In this document: one piece after another, positions 29,460 through 37,488 of the stretch
Position numbering within the stretch: position 1 is the first letter of the stretch
How the letters are laid out: each line of letters opens with the position of its first letter
Translations under genes and position numbers: made by a program
Notes under the pieces: model-generated
Told to the model about the DNA's origin: nothing
Databases searched by the model: none
Seen by the model: the letters and a program-made list of their open reading frames with translations, nothing else
Assembly (NCBI RefSeq): GCF_002434505.1
Contig: NZ_DJKE01000008.1
Coordinates: 299,300 to 363,299 of the forward strand
Direction of reading: 5' to 3'
Length of the DNA stretch: 64,000 nucleotides
Source: Brevundimonas sp. UBA6550
Lineage (GTDB): Bacteria > Pseudomonadota > Alphaproteobacteria > Caulobacterales > Caulobacteraceae

Positions 29460-30373
29460 GCGCGACGCCGCAAGAGGCTGCCGACGCCCTGAAGGCCGGG
29501 GCGCTGATCCTGCTGCCGACCGAGACGGTCTATGGCCTGGGCGCAGACGCCGGGAACCCGCAGGCGGTCGCGGCCATCTTCGAAGCCAAGGGCCGGCCGC
29601 GATTCAATCCGTTGATCTCGCATGTCGCCGATGCGGCGGCGGCGGCCGAGATCGCCGTCTTCGACGCCGCGGCTCAGGCTCTGGCCGACGCCTTCTGGCC
29701 GGGACCGCTGACCCTCGTGGCGCCTGTTCGGGATGCAGGGCGGGTCTGCGATCTGGCTCGCGCCGGGCTGGACAGCGTGGCGATCCGGGTTCCGGCCCAT
29801 CCGATGGCTCGGGCGGTTCTGGCGGCCTTCGGCGGTCCGGTCGTGGCGCCGTCGGCCAACCGATCGGGACGGCCCAGCCCGACGACTTTCGACGATGCGG
29901 TGGAGGAGACCGGTTTCGCCGTCGCCGCCGCCGTCGATGGCGGGCCGTGTCAGGTGGGGCTGGAAAGCACGGTCGTGTCGGTGGTGGACGGCCGTGTCGC
30001 CTTGTTGCGGCCCGGCGCGGTGACGCGGGCCCAGATCGAGGCCGTGGTCGGACCGTTGGCGGAAAACGGGGAGGGGCGGCGCTCTCCGGGGCGATTGACG
30101 CTGCATTACGCGCCGGACGCCCCGGTGCGGATCGAGGCGGCTGCGGCGCGGCCGGGCGAAATTCTGCTGGGGTTCGGCCCCGGCGTGGGCGAGACGCGCT
30201 GGAGCCTGAGCCCCAGCGGCGACCTGGCGCAGGCGGCGGCCCGTCTGTTTCGGCTGCTGCGCGAGGCGGATCGCACCCGGCCGGTCGGCATCGCCATCTC
30301 GCCGATCCCGGCGACAGGACTGGGCGAGGCCATCAACGATCGTCTGCGCCGCGCCGCCGGCTTCGTCGGCTAA
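29456..30373 (+). CDS. L-threonylcarbamoyladenylate synthase (Sua5/TsaC family)
   Basis: Forms threonylcarbamoyl-AMP for the universal t6A37 tRNA modification. The 305-residue protein has the YrdC domain (about 1-200) with LPTETVYGLGADA, KGRPRFNPLISHV, FWPGPLTLV and SANRSGRPSPT, and then a shorter Sua5-type C-terminal domain, so it is the Sua5 form rather than the short TsaC. The ATG at 29456 overlaps the cytochrome stop. The stop interlocks with the stop of the patatin gene (CTAA). Confidence 0.95.
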   Translation: MSATPQEAADALKAGALILLPTETVYGLGADAGNPQAVAAIFEAKGRPRFNPLISHVADAAAAAEIAVFDAAAQALADAFWPGPLTLVAPVRDAGRVCDLARAGLDSVAIRVPAHPMARAVLAAFGGPVVAPSANRSGRPSPTTFDDAVEETGFAVAAAVDGGPCQVGLESTVVSVVDGRVALLRPGAVTRAQIEAVVGPLAENGEGRRSPGRLTLHYAPDAPVRIEAAAARPGEILLGFGPGVGETRWSLSPSGDLAQAAARLFRLLREADRTRPVGIAISPIPATGLGEAINDRLRRAAGFVG

Positions 30374-31436
30374 CCGAAGCGGGCCTGCATATCGACGCTG
30401 GCGTGACGCCCCACGGCGCCCAGACAGCTTTCCAGCCATTCGTCGGCGGCGGCGCGACCGCGCGTCTTCAGATCGTTCAGGAAGCTCCATTCGGTGTTGA
30501 ACTTGGTCCGCAGCGACAGGTCCGACAGCCAACGATCCGCCTCGATGGCGTGCATCCGAACGTGGCGATAGGGGCCCTGTCCGCCCACGTCGATCTGGCC
30601 CTGGCCGATCATCTCGCCCGCGATGGCGATGGCGCGAAGTTCCGCGACCAGGGGGGCGTTGAAGACGATCTCGTTCAGCCGATCCATGATGTCGGCGGCG
30701 CTGCGCGGCGTTTCCTCGCGGGCCATGGGGTTCAGCGTGATCAGAAGCACGTCGTCCGGCGTGTCCTCGCCCGTCAGGGGCCACAGCGGCGGATTTGTCA
30801 GATAGCCGCCGTCCCAATAGGGCTCGCCCTCGATCTCGACCGCCTGGAACAGGTGGGGCAGGCAGGCCGACGCCATCAGGACGTCGGCGTTGATCTCGCT
30901 GGCGGTGAATATCCGCGCCCTGGCCTGACGCACCGCCGTGGCGGCGACGAACAGTTTGATGTCGGACGCCTGGACGGCGCCGAAGTCGACGGCGGCCTTC
31001 AGAACCCGTTTCAGAGGATTGTGGTTCAGGGGATTGAATTCATAGGGGCTCATCGACAGGGCCAGCGTCTCGCCGGCGCGCCAGAAGGGGTTGTCCTTCA
31101 TCCAGTCCGGCGGCTGGGCGGCATTCCAGATGGCGCTGTCGCCAAAGACGTTGCGACCGCCCGACTGGTTCACCTCGCGCCACAGCTTGTCCAGCGCGGC
31201 CCGGCCGTCGCCGGCGGCCAGGCCGGACACCAGGGCGGCGGCGTTCATCGCACCGGCCGAGACGCCCGATATTGCGCGAACGTCCAGCCGGTCGTCCTCA
31301 AGCAGTCGGTCCAGCACGCCCCACTGGAAGGCCCGTGGGCGCCGCCGCCCTGAAGCGCCAGGCAGATCGGTCGTTTGCCGGGCGGCTGAGCGCCCGTGTC
31401 CGCCGGTTGGGGGGTCTTGCGTCTGAAGATCGCCAT
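30370..31436 (-). pseudogene. patatin-like phospholipase, interrupted by a one-base frameshift
   Basis: Patatin-family lipid acyl hydrolase. The 5' part (from ATG 31436) reads to the oxyanion motif LALQGGGAHG and then leaves frame. The rest, from about 31330 down to 30370, resumes in another frame with the continuation expected for the family (GVLDRLLED...), the nucleophile motif GVSAG and a DGG motif (YWDGGYLTNPP) for the catalytic Asp. Adding one C to the run CCC at 31332-31334 (one G on the gene strand) restores GGGAHGAFQWGVLD and a product of about 355 residues. The open frame starting at 31317 alone lacks the oxyanion hole. Either a recent mutation or a homopolymer sequencing error. Upstream is 3-hydroxybutyrate dehydrogenase. 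Confidence 0.88.
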
Positions 31437-31467
31437 GTCGCCCCCGTCGCCCCTGCCTGTCAGGCCC

Positions 31468-32310
31468 TTACTGGGCGGTCCAGCCGCCGTCGATGGAGAA
31501 GCTGGCGCCGTTGGCCGAGGCGCCCAGGTCGCTGACCAGATAGAGGAAGATTCCGGTCAGCTCCTCGGTCTTCACGAACCGCTTGGTCGGTTGGGCGGCC
31601 AGGATCACGTCGGTCAGCACCTGCGCCTCGCTCATGTTGCGGGTGCGGGCCTGGTCGGCGATCTGTTTCGACACGATGGGCGTCTCGACGAAGCCGGGGC
31701 AGATGGCGTTGCAGGTGATGTTGTCGCGCGCCAGCTCCAGCGCCACGGTCTTGGTGAAGCCGACGATCCCGTGCTTGGCCGCGACATAGGCGGATTTGAA
31801 CGGACTGGCGACCAGGCCATGGGCCGAGGCCATGTTGACGATCCGACCGCGCCCCTGCGCCTTCATGATCGGGATGGCGGCGCGTGTGGCGTAGAAGGCC
31901 GAGGACAGGTTGATGGCGATGATCTTCTCCCACTGATCGGCAGGGAAGTTCTCGACGGATTCGACGTGCTGAATGCCGGCGTTGTTGACCAGAATGTCCA
32001 GCCGACCCAGCTCGCGATTGGCGAAGGCGACCATGTCCGCGATCTGGTCGCCCTGGGTCATGTCCGCCGGATGATAGAGGACGCGCCGTCCGGACGAAGC
32101 CTCCAGATCGGCGCGGGTGCGTTCGATCTCGGCTGGATCGCCCAGGCCGTTCAGCACCACGTCGCCGCCGGCCGCCGCCACCGCCCGCGCCAGGGCCAGG
32201 CCGATGCCGGAGGTCGAGCCGGTGACGACCGCGACCTGACCGGACATCTCGCCGATCTGGCGAACCGGCGAGGCCTGGTCTTCGGTCGAGGAGTGAGGCC
32301 GTTCTGACAT
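31468..32310 (-). CDS. D-3-hydroxybutyrate dehydrogenase (SDR family)
   Basis: NAD-dependent short-chain dehydrogenase of 280 residues, likely oxidising D-3-hydroxybutyrate to acetoacetate in polyhydroxybutyrate turnover. It shows the TGSTSGIG cofactor loop, NNAGIQHV, the SxxxxYxxxK active site region (AHGLVASPFKSAYVAAKHG) and CPGFVETPIV, with the QIADQARTRNM stretch characteristic of 3-hydroxybutyrate dehydrogenases. The N-terminus is about 20 residues longer than usual from ATG 32310; ATG 32247 (MSGQVAVVTG) gives the normal length but has a weaker ribosome site. It lies 31 bases before the patatin gene and probably shares a transcript. Confidence 0.9.
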   Translation of the reverse strand: MSERPHSSTEDQASPVRQIGEMSGQVAVVTGSTSGIGLALARAVAAAGGDVVLNGLGDPAEIERTRADLEASSGRRVLYHPADMTQGDQIADMVAFANRELGRLDILVNNAGIQHVESVENFPADQWEKIIAINLSSAFYATRAAIPIMKAQGRGRIVNMASAHGLVASPFKSAYVAAKHGIVGFTKTVALELARDNITCNAICPGFVETPIVSKQIADQARTRNMSEAQVLTDVILAAQPTKRFVKTEELTGIFLYLVSDLGASANGASFSIDGGWTAQ

Positions 32311-32364
32311 GGGTCCGCCCTTTATGATCTTTCGGTCGAGACTAGCGGCATGACGCGCCGGGGA

Positions 32365-33135
32365 TCAAGAATTTCCCGACCTGATGAATATCCAGTCGCT
32401 GTCGGTCGATGCGGCCTTGTCGAAACGATAGCCGTCGCGGTCGAAAGCCTTCAGATCCTCGACCCGTTCCACCCGCTCGTCGATGGCGAAACGGGTCATG
32501 GCGCCGCGCGCCTTCTTGGCGAAGAAGGAGACGATGCGGGTCTCGCCGTTCTTTTCCTCGCGAAACTGGGGCGTGACGACCGGCAGGTTCAGCGCCTTGG
32601 CGTCCACTGCGCCGAAATATTCCTGGCTGGCCAGGTTCACCAGGGTCGGATCGGCCTGGTCGGCCGCGTCCGCGTTCAGCTGTTTGGAGATGCGGTCGCC
32701 CCAGAAGTCGTAGAGGCTGTTGCCGCGCCCGGTCTTTAGGCGGGTGCCCATCTCCAACCGATAGGGCTGGATCCGGTCCAGCGGCCGCAACAGGCCATAG
32801 AAGCCCGACAGGATGCGGACGTGCGCCTGGGCGAAGTCCAGGGCCTCAGCGCCCAGTTCGCGCGCCTTCAGCCCCTCATAAACGTCGCCGGCGAAGGCGA
32901 AGGCGGCCTGGACGCCGTCGGTCGATTCGGACTCGAAGGCCTTGAACCGTTCGACGTTCAGGGTCGCCAGATCGTCGGAAATCCCCATCAACCGACGCAG
33001 ATCCGCCTTGGTCTGGCGCCGGGCGGTCTTGGCCAGGCTGTCGGTGTCTTCCAGAAAGCGGCGGTCGGAGCCGGGCAGGGCCGGGTCGGCCGGGGTGAAG
33101 TCCAGTCGCTTGGCGGGGGAAAGAACGATCAGCAA
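32365..33135 (-). CDS. yaaA: peroxide stress protein YaaA (DUF328)
   Basis: Family that limits intracellular free iron during peroxide stress in E. coli. The product has 256 residues from a TTG start, beginning with the family N-terminus xLIVLSPAKRLDF; E. coli YaaA starts at exactly the same place and has 258 residues. The TTG at 33135 has GGAG at 8-base spacing. An upstream ATG at 33165 would add ten residues, not shared by the family, and lacks a ribosome site. Conserved segments include GDVYEGL, ILSGFYGLLRPLDRIQPYRLEMG and LNLASQEYF-like VNLASQEYFGAV. Confidence 0.93.
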   Translation of the reverse strand: MLIVLSPAKRLDFTPADPALPGSDRRFLEDTDSLAKTARRQTKADLRRLMGISDDLATLNVERFKAFESESTDGVQAAFAFAGDVYEGLKARELGAEALDFAQAHVRILSGFYGLLRPLDRIQPYRLEMGTRLKTGRGNSLYDFWGDRISKQLNADAADQADPTLVNLASQEYFGAVDAKALNLPVVTPQFREEKNGETRIVSFFAKKARGAMTRFAIDERVERVEDLKAFDRDGYRFDKAASTDSDWIFIRSGNS

Positions 33136-33288
33136 GACAAGGCTCCGTGACGAAGCCGCCCACATAGGCCGCTTCGACGACGATTTGAACCGGGTGCGGC
33201 GACGGGGCGCCGGGCCTTCGCCCAGAGTGTGATGAAAGATTACCGTTTCGACGAAGTTCGACGCTCCGCGCGGAAGGTTGGCCTGCTG

Positions 33289-33311
33289 ATCCTCGGGGCA
33301 AGCCCGAGGAC
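33289..33311. repeat. short palindrome, CCTCGGG family
   Basis: Stem CCTCGGG (33291-33297) with CCCGAGG (33303-33309), loop about five bases. The core ATCCTCGGG...CCCGAGGA resembles the arms of the paired element at 33645-33750, suggesting the same repeat family. Confidence 0.6.
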
Positions 33312-33644
33312 GGGGCGTCGAGCGATGGCGGTCTTATCGCCTAACCCCATAAGCCTGCGACGGGTCGACGGGGTCTGCGAACCCCGTCCCGAGTGCGATC
33401 GAGTATCCCCCTCGATCCTCCGACACCGCTCCATGAGTCGATGTCGGCGCTGGCCGTTTCGGACCCGCTCCCGTTCCATCCGCTCCAGCCGCCGCAAGAT
33501 CGCAGGCCAAACGAGCCCTCCGGTGTGACGAAACGGGGAGTAGAATACGCGCGTTTTGGAGGGGGGACATAATTCGGCAAGCGGTTGGATTCTCTGACTA
33601 TGAACCAGCGGCATTGCGATGGCTGTGGCGATATCCCCCCCGCC

Positions 33645-33750
33645 GTCATCCTCGGCCTTGTGCCGAGGATCCATACGCTCGGTGTTCCCAGATCGTGGCG
33701 CGGCGGCTGACACCGGGATTATGGATCCTCGGCACGAGGCCGAGGATGAC
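33645..33750. repeat. paired palindromic repeat (two 30-base inverted arms)
   Basis: Arms 33645-33674 and 33721-33750 are reverse complements over 30 bases with one mismatch. Each arm is itself a hairpin (ATCCTCGGC / GCCGAGGAT). The 46-base spacer contains a further short inverted pair (GGTGT / ACACC). The layout resembles REP/BIME-type doublets. Translated frames give the LGLVPRIHNPG-like peptides often mis-annotated as small proteins in alphaproteobacteria. Confidence 0.8.
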
Positions 33751-33778
33751 GAAGTGGGGTGGCGTGGCGGGGCATCGT

Positions 33779-33836
33779 CTCCTCCCTGCGGAGCGGGGAG
33801 GTGGCTCGAAGCGCAGCGGAGAGACGGAGGGGCTCT
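33779..33836. repeat. intergenic repeat with CCTCCC...GGGAGG hairpin
   Basis: CCTCCC (33781-33786) pairs with GGGAGG (33796-33801) around a GCGGAGC loop, followed by a purine-rich AGCGCAGCGGAGAGACGGAGGGG stretch. This resembles repeat units I associate with Caulobacterales intergenic regions; that link is from memory and untested. Confidence 0.5.
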
Positions 33837-33869
33837 TGGCCGCATCACAGGCGCCTGTGGGACTTCGAT

Positions 33870-33925
33870 ACCCCCTCCACCACGCTACGCGCGGTCCCCC
33901 TCCCCATTGCATGGGGAGGAGACGG
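33870..33925. repeat. C-rich repeat with CTCCCCA...TGGGGAG hairpin at the 3' end of the GlcD-like gene
   Basis: CTCCCCA (33900-33906) pairs with TGGGGAG (33912-33918), preceded by an ACCCCCTCCACCACGC tract. It sits six bases beyond the stop of the minus-strand oxidase gene, so it may also act in transcript ending, although there is no U-tract. Confidence 0.5.
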
Positions 33926-33930
33926 TTTGG

Positions 33931-35343
33931 TCAGAAAAGCACCGCGGGGTTCATGATGCGGTTGGGGTCGATGGCGCGGCGGATGGCGGCCATGGTCTCG
34001 ATTTCGAGGGGGGACTTGTAGCGGCGCACTTCCTCGGTCTTCAGGCGGCCGAGGCCATGTTCGGCCGAGATCGAGCCGTCGTAGCGGGCGACGACGTCGT
34101 GGACGACCTGGGAGCCTTCCTTCCAACGGCCGATGAAGGCGGGAATGTCCTGGCCGACGCCCGGCAGGATGTCGTAGTGCAAATTGCCGTCGCCGACGTG
34201 GCCGAAGACCGAGATGCGGGCGCCGGGGTGGAAGCGGTCGACGGCGGCTGAGGCTTCGTCGATGAAGTCGGCGATGCGGCTGATGGGCACGGAGACATCG
34301 TGTTTCCAGCCGCCGCCCTCGGGCTTGAGCGCCGCCGAATGTTCTTCGCGAAGACGCCAGAAGGCCGCCCGCTGGGCGTCGTTCTGGGCGATGGCCGCGT
34401 CGTTGATCAGTCCTTCCTCGAAGGCGACCTCGAGCAGGCGTTCAAGCTGGGCCTCGGCGCCGCCGGGTGTGCCCGAAGCGATCTCGATCAGGACGTACCA
34501 GCCGGGGGTCGACTCCAGCGGCTCGCGGGTGTCGGGGATGTTCTTGAGGACAAGTTCCATGCCCAGACGCTTCATCAGTTCGAAGGCCTCCACGCCGCCG
34601 CCGGTCTCGGCCTTGGCGCGGGCCAGCAGTTCGACCGACGCGGCGGCGGTCTCCAGACCGACGATGGCCACGGCGCGCGACCGCATGATCGGAAACAGCT
34701 TCAGGGTGGCGGCGGTGACCACGCCCAGGGTGCCCTCGGCGCCGATCAGCAGCTGCTTCAGATCATAGCCGGTGTTGTCCTTGCGCAGCCGTTTCAGGCC
34801 GTTGAACACCTCGGCATTGGGCATGACCGCCTCGATCCCCAGCACCAGATCGCGCATCATGCCGTAGCGCAGAACCTGGGTGCCGCCCGCATTGGTGGAG
34901 ATGACGCCCCCGATGGTGGCCGAGCCTTCGGCCGCCAGGCTGAGCGGGAAGTAGCGGCCCGCCGCCGTCGCCGCCTGCTGCGCCTCCAGCAGGGTCAGAC
35001 CGGCCTCGACCGTCATGGCGTCGTCCAGCGGTGTGACGTCGCGGATGGCGCGCATCTTCTTCAGCGACAGCAGGACTTCGCCGAAAGGAACCTGACCGCC
35101 GACCAGGCCGGTGCCGCCGCCCTGGGGCGTGATGGCGACGCCCTCGCGCGCGCAGATGGCCACGGCGTGGGCGACCTCCTCCGTCGAACGGGGTGTCAGC
35201 AGGATCGGCGTATTCCCGGTCCAGCGATTGCGCCATTCGGTCAGGAAGGGCGCGACGACATCAGGGTCTTGCGTCCAGCCGCCGGAACCCATGGCGGCCT
35301 TCAGGTCGTCGAGGACGGCGGATGAGGGGGCGGTCGTGCTCAT
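33931..35343 (-). CDS. FAD-binding oxidase, GlcD / D-2-hydroxyacid dehydrogenase type
   Basis: 470-residue flavoprotein of the VAO/FAD_binding_4 family, oxidising a D-2-hydroxy acid (lactate, 2-hydroxyglutarate or glycolate). Visible: the FAD pyrophosphate loop TPQGGGTGLVGGQ, GGVISTNAGGTQVLRYGMMRDLVLG, LLIGAEGTLGVVT, and the C-terminal FAD-oxidase domain ending with GHVGDGNLHYD, a metal/His site, and the SAEHGLG.LK motif with DPNRIMNP. There is no fused Fe-S domain and no glcE/glcF neighbour, which favours a stand-alone D-2-hydroxyglutarate or D-lactate dehydrogenase over glycolate oxidase. Substrate is not decided. Confidence 0.85.
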   Translation of the reverse strand: MSTTAPSSAVLDDLKAAMGSGGWTQDPDVVAPFLTEWRNRWTGNTPILLTPRSTEEVAHAVAICAREGVAITPQGGGTGLVGGQVPFGEVLLSLKKMRAIRDVTPLDDAMTVEAGLTLLEAQQAATAAGRYFPLSLAAEGSATIGGVISTNAGGTQVLRYGMMRDLVLGIEAVMPNAEVFNGLKRLRKDNTGYDLKQLLIGAEGTLGVVTAATLKLFPIMRSRAVAIVGLETAAASVELLARAKAETGGGVEAFELMKRLGMELVLKNIPDTREPLESTPGWYVLIEIASGTPGGAEAQLERLLEVAFEEGLINDAAIAQNDAQRAAFWRLREEHSAALKPEGGGWKHDVSVPISRIADFIDEASAAVDRFHPGARISVFGHVGDGNLHYDILPGVGQDIPAFIGRWKEGSQVVHDVVARYDGSISAEHGLGRLKTEEVRRYKSPLEIETMAAIRRAIDPNRIMNPAVLF

Positions 35344-35391
35344 GCCCCCTTGTGTCAGGCGTCGCCGTGCGTTGGAAGGGCCGCGATGGCG

Positions 35392-37488
35392 TCAGACGTC
35401 CAGTTCTTCCTTCACGAACTGCGCGTTCTCCTGAATGAACTGGAAACGGGCGTCGGCGCGCTTGCCCATCAGGCGTTCGACCAGATCCTCGACGCTGGAT
35501 TCGGCGTCGGGCACGGTGATGCGCGCCAGGGTCCGCTTCTTCGGGTCCATGGTGGTTTCCTTCAGCTGGGACGCCATCATTTCGCCCAGGCCCTTGAACC
35601 GGCCGATCTCGGTCTTCTTGCCCTTGAAGACGGTGGCCAGCAGTTCGTCGCGGTGGGCGTCGTCGCGGGCGTATTCGCTCAAGGGGCCGGCGGAAATCCG
35701 ATAGAGCGGCGGCAGGGCCATGAAGACCCGGCCCTGACGGATCGTCTCGGGCATGACGCGATAGAAGAAGGTGATCAGCAGCGCGGCGATGTGGGCCCCG
35801 TCCACGTCGGCGTCGGTCATGATGACGATCCGCTCGTAGCGCAGGTCGTCGATGTTGAAGCGATTGCCGGGCTGGACGCCAAGGGCCAGGGCCAGGTCGG
35901 ACAGTTCGACGTTCTGGCGCAGCTTGTCGGCGGTCGCGGACGCCACGTTCAGGATCTTGCCGCGCAAGGGCAGGATGGCCTGGGTCGTGCGGTCGCGCGC
36001 CTGTTTGGCCGAGCCGCCGGCCGAATCGCCTTCGACGATGAACAGTTCTGTCCCTTCGGCGGCCTGGCGGCTGCAATCCGACAGCTTGCCGGGCAGGCGC
36101 AGCTTGCGCGTGGCGGCGGCGCGCTGGACCTCCTTGTCCTTGCGGCGGCGCAGGCGATCCTCGGCGCGGTCGACGACGAAGCCCAGCAGGGCGTTGGCCT
36201 GTTTGGGGCTCTCGGTCAGCCAGTGGTCCAGGGGGTCGCGCAGCAGCTGTTCGACCAGACGGGCGCCTTCGGGCGAGGACAGGCGGTCCTTGGTCTGACC
36301 CTGGAACTCGGGGTTTCTGATGAAGACGCTGATCAGGGCGCCGGCGTTGGCGATGACGTCTTCGGCGGTGATGATGCCCGCGCGCTTTTCGTTGGTCAGT
36401 TCGCCATAAGCCTTAAGTCCCTTGACCAGGGCGGCGCGGAAGCCGGCCTCGTGCGTGCCGCCGTCCGGCGTCGAGACGGTGTTGCAGTAGGACTGGATGA
36501 AGCCGTCGGCCTCGCCAAAGCCGATGGGCGACCAGGTGACGGCCCATTCGAAGGCGCCCGCCTCGCCCTGACGCTCGGCGCGGCCGGCGAAGGTGGGTGT
36601 GACGGTCTCAAGCTGGCCGATGCGGTCGGTCAGGGCGTCGGCCAGACCGCCGGGGAAGTGCAACAGGGCCTGGGCCGGGGTGGCGTCGGTGATCCGATCC
36701 TGCGCGCAGGTCCATTTGATCTCGACGCCGCGGAACAGATAGGCCTTGGACCGCGCCATGCGGAACAGGCGCGCGGGCTTGAAGGCCGCGCCCATGCCGA
36801 AGATTTCCTCGTCCGGCTTGAACCGGATCAGAGTGCCCTTCTTCTTTGACGGCTGGACCTGCTGGATGGGGCCCAAGACGTGGCCGCGCGAGAAGGACTG
36901 CTTCCACTCGAACCCGTCGCGCCAGACGGTGACGTCGAGATGTTCCGACAGGGCGTTGACGACCGAGACGCCGACGCCGTGCAGACCGCCAGAGGTTTCA
37001 TAGGCCTTGCCCGAGAACTTGCCGCCCGAGTGGAGGACGGTCATGACCACCTCCAGCGCCGACTTGCCGGGATGTTTCGGGTGGGGATCGACCGGGATGC
37101 CGCGTCCGTCGTCGCGCACGGACAGATAGCCGTCGGCGTCCAGATCGACCGTGATCAGCTTGGCGTGGCGGGCCACGGCCTCGTCCATCGCATTGTCGAG
37201 GACTTCGGCGAACAGGTGGTGCAGGGCGCGTTCGTCGGTGCCGCCGATATACATGCCGGGGCGTTTGCGGACGGGCTCCAACCCCTCCAGCACTTCGATC
37301 GATGAGGCGGAATAGCCGGTGGCGGCCGCCGTGGTGGCCGTGGCCTGAACAGGGGGCGGCGCAGGGGTCGGGACGACAGCGGGCGCAGCCGCAGGCGGCG
37401 TCATCACAGCGGGCTGCGACGCCTTTTGGGGCGGCTCGGGTTTGCGAGCTTCGGGTTCGTCGTCAAAAGCGAAGAGGTCGGCGGCCAT
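35392..37488 (-). CDS. parE: DNA topoisomerase IV subunit B
   Basis: ATPase subunit of topoisomerase IV, which unlinks daughter chromosomes. The 698-residue product has a GHKL ATPase domain (VLDNAMDEAV, DDGRGIPV, GLHGVGVSVVNALS), a transducer domain, and the TOPRIM domain with VEGDSAGGSA and MTDADVDGAHI; the C-terminus KEELDV matches ParE. ParE rather than GyrB is favoured by length and the lack of the GyrB C-terminal insert. An unusual 55-residue Pro/Ala-rich N-terminal extension precedes the first conserved residues. The start overlaps the 3' end of the O-antigen ligase gene by 26 bases. Confidence 0.95.
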   Translation of the reverse strand: MAADLFAFDDEPEARKPEPPQKASQPAVMTPPAAAPAVVPTPAPPPVQATATTAAATGYSASSIEVLEGLEPVRKRPGMYIGGTDERALHHLFAEVLDNAMDEAVARHAKLITVDLDADGYLSVRDDGRGIPVDPHPKHPGKSALEVVMTVLHSGGKFSGKAYETSGGLHGVGVSVVNALSEHLDVTVWRDGFEWKQSFSRGHVLGPIQQVQPSKKKGTLIRFKPDEEIFGMGAAFKPARLFRMARSKAYLFRGVEIKWTCAQDRITDATPAQALLHFPGGLADALTDRIGQLETVTPTFAGRAERQGEAGAFEWAVTWSPIGFGEADGFIQSYCNTVSTPDGGTHEAGFRAALVKGLKAYGELTNEKRAGIITAEDVIANAGALISVFIRNPEFQGQTKDRLSSPEGARLVEQLLRDPLDHWLTESPKQANALLGFVVDRAEDRLRRRKDKEVQRAAATRKLRLPGKLSDCSRQAAEGTELFIVEGDSAGGSAKQARDRTTQAILPLRGKILNVASATADKLRQNVELSDLALALGVQPGNRFNIDDLRYERIVIMTDADVDGAHIAALLITFFYRVMPETIRQGRVFMALPPLYRISAGPLSEYARDDAHRDELLATVFKGKKTEIGRFKGLGEMMASQLKETTMDPKKRTLARITVPDAESSVEDLVERLMGKRADARFQFIQENAQFVKEELDV

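Larger units (their letters stand above)
33136..33930. other. long intergenic region made of palindromic repeats
   Basis: The only stretch over 300 bases without a gene. It lies between the 5' end of yaaA and the 3' end of the GlcD-like gene. It holds at least four separate palindromic units (listed individually), several frames that translate only the repeats, and an unassigned portion (about 33312-33640) in which I see no coding signal, tRNA or clear promoter. Short frames here lack ribosome sites and the genome-typical third-position GC. Confidence 0.7.

Noticed and set aside
33240..33848. Open frames of about 90-210 codons within the intergenic repeat region
   Set aside because: They translate palindromic repeats, have no ribosome site and no third-position GC preference. 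One frame (about 33312-33640) is rich in Arg and Glu but matches nothing I recognise.
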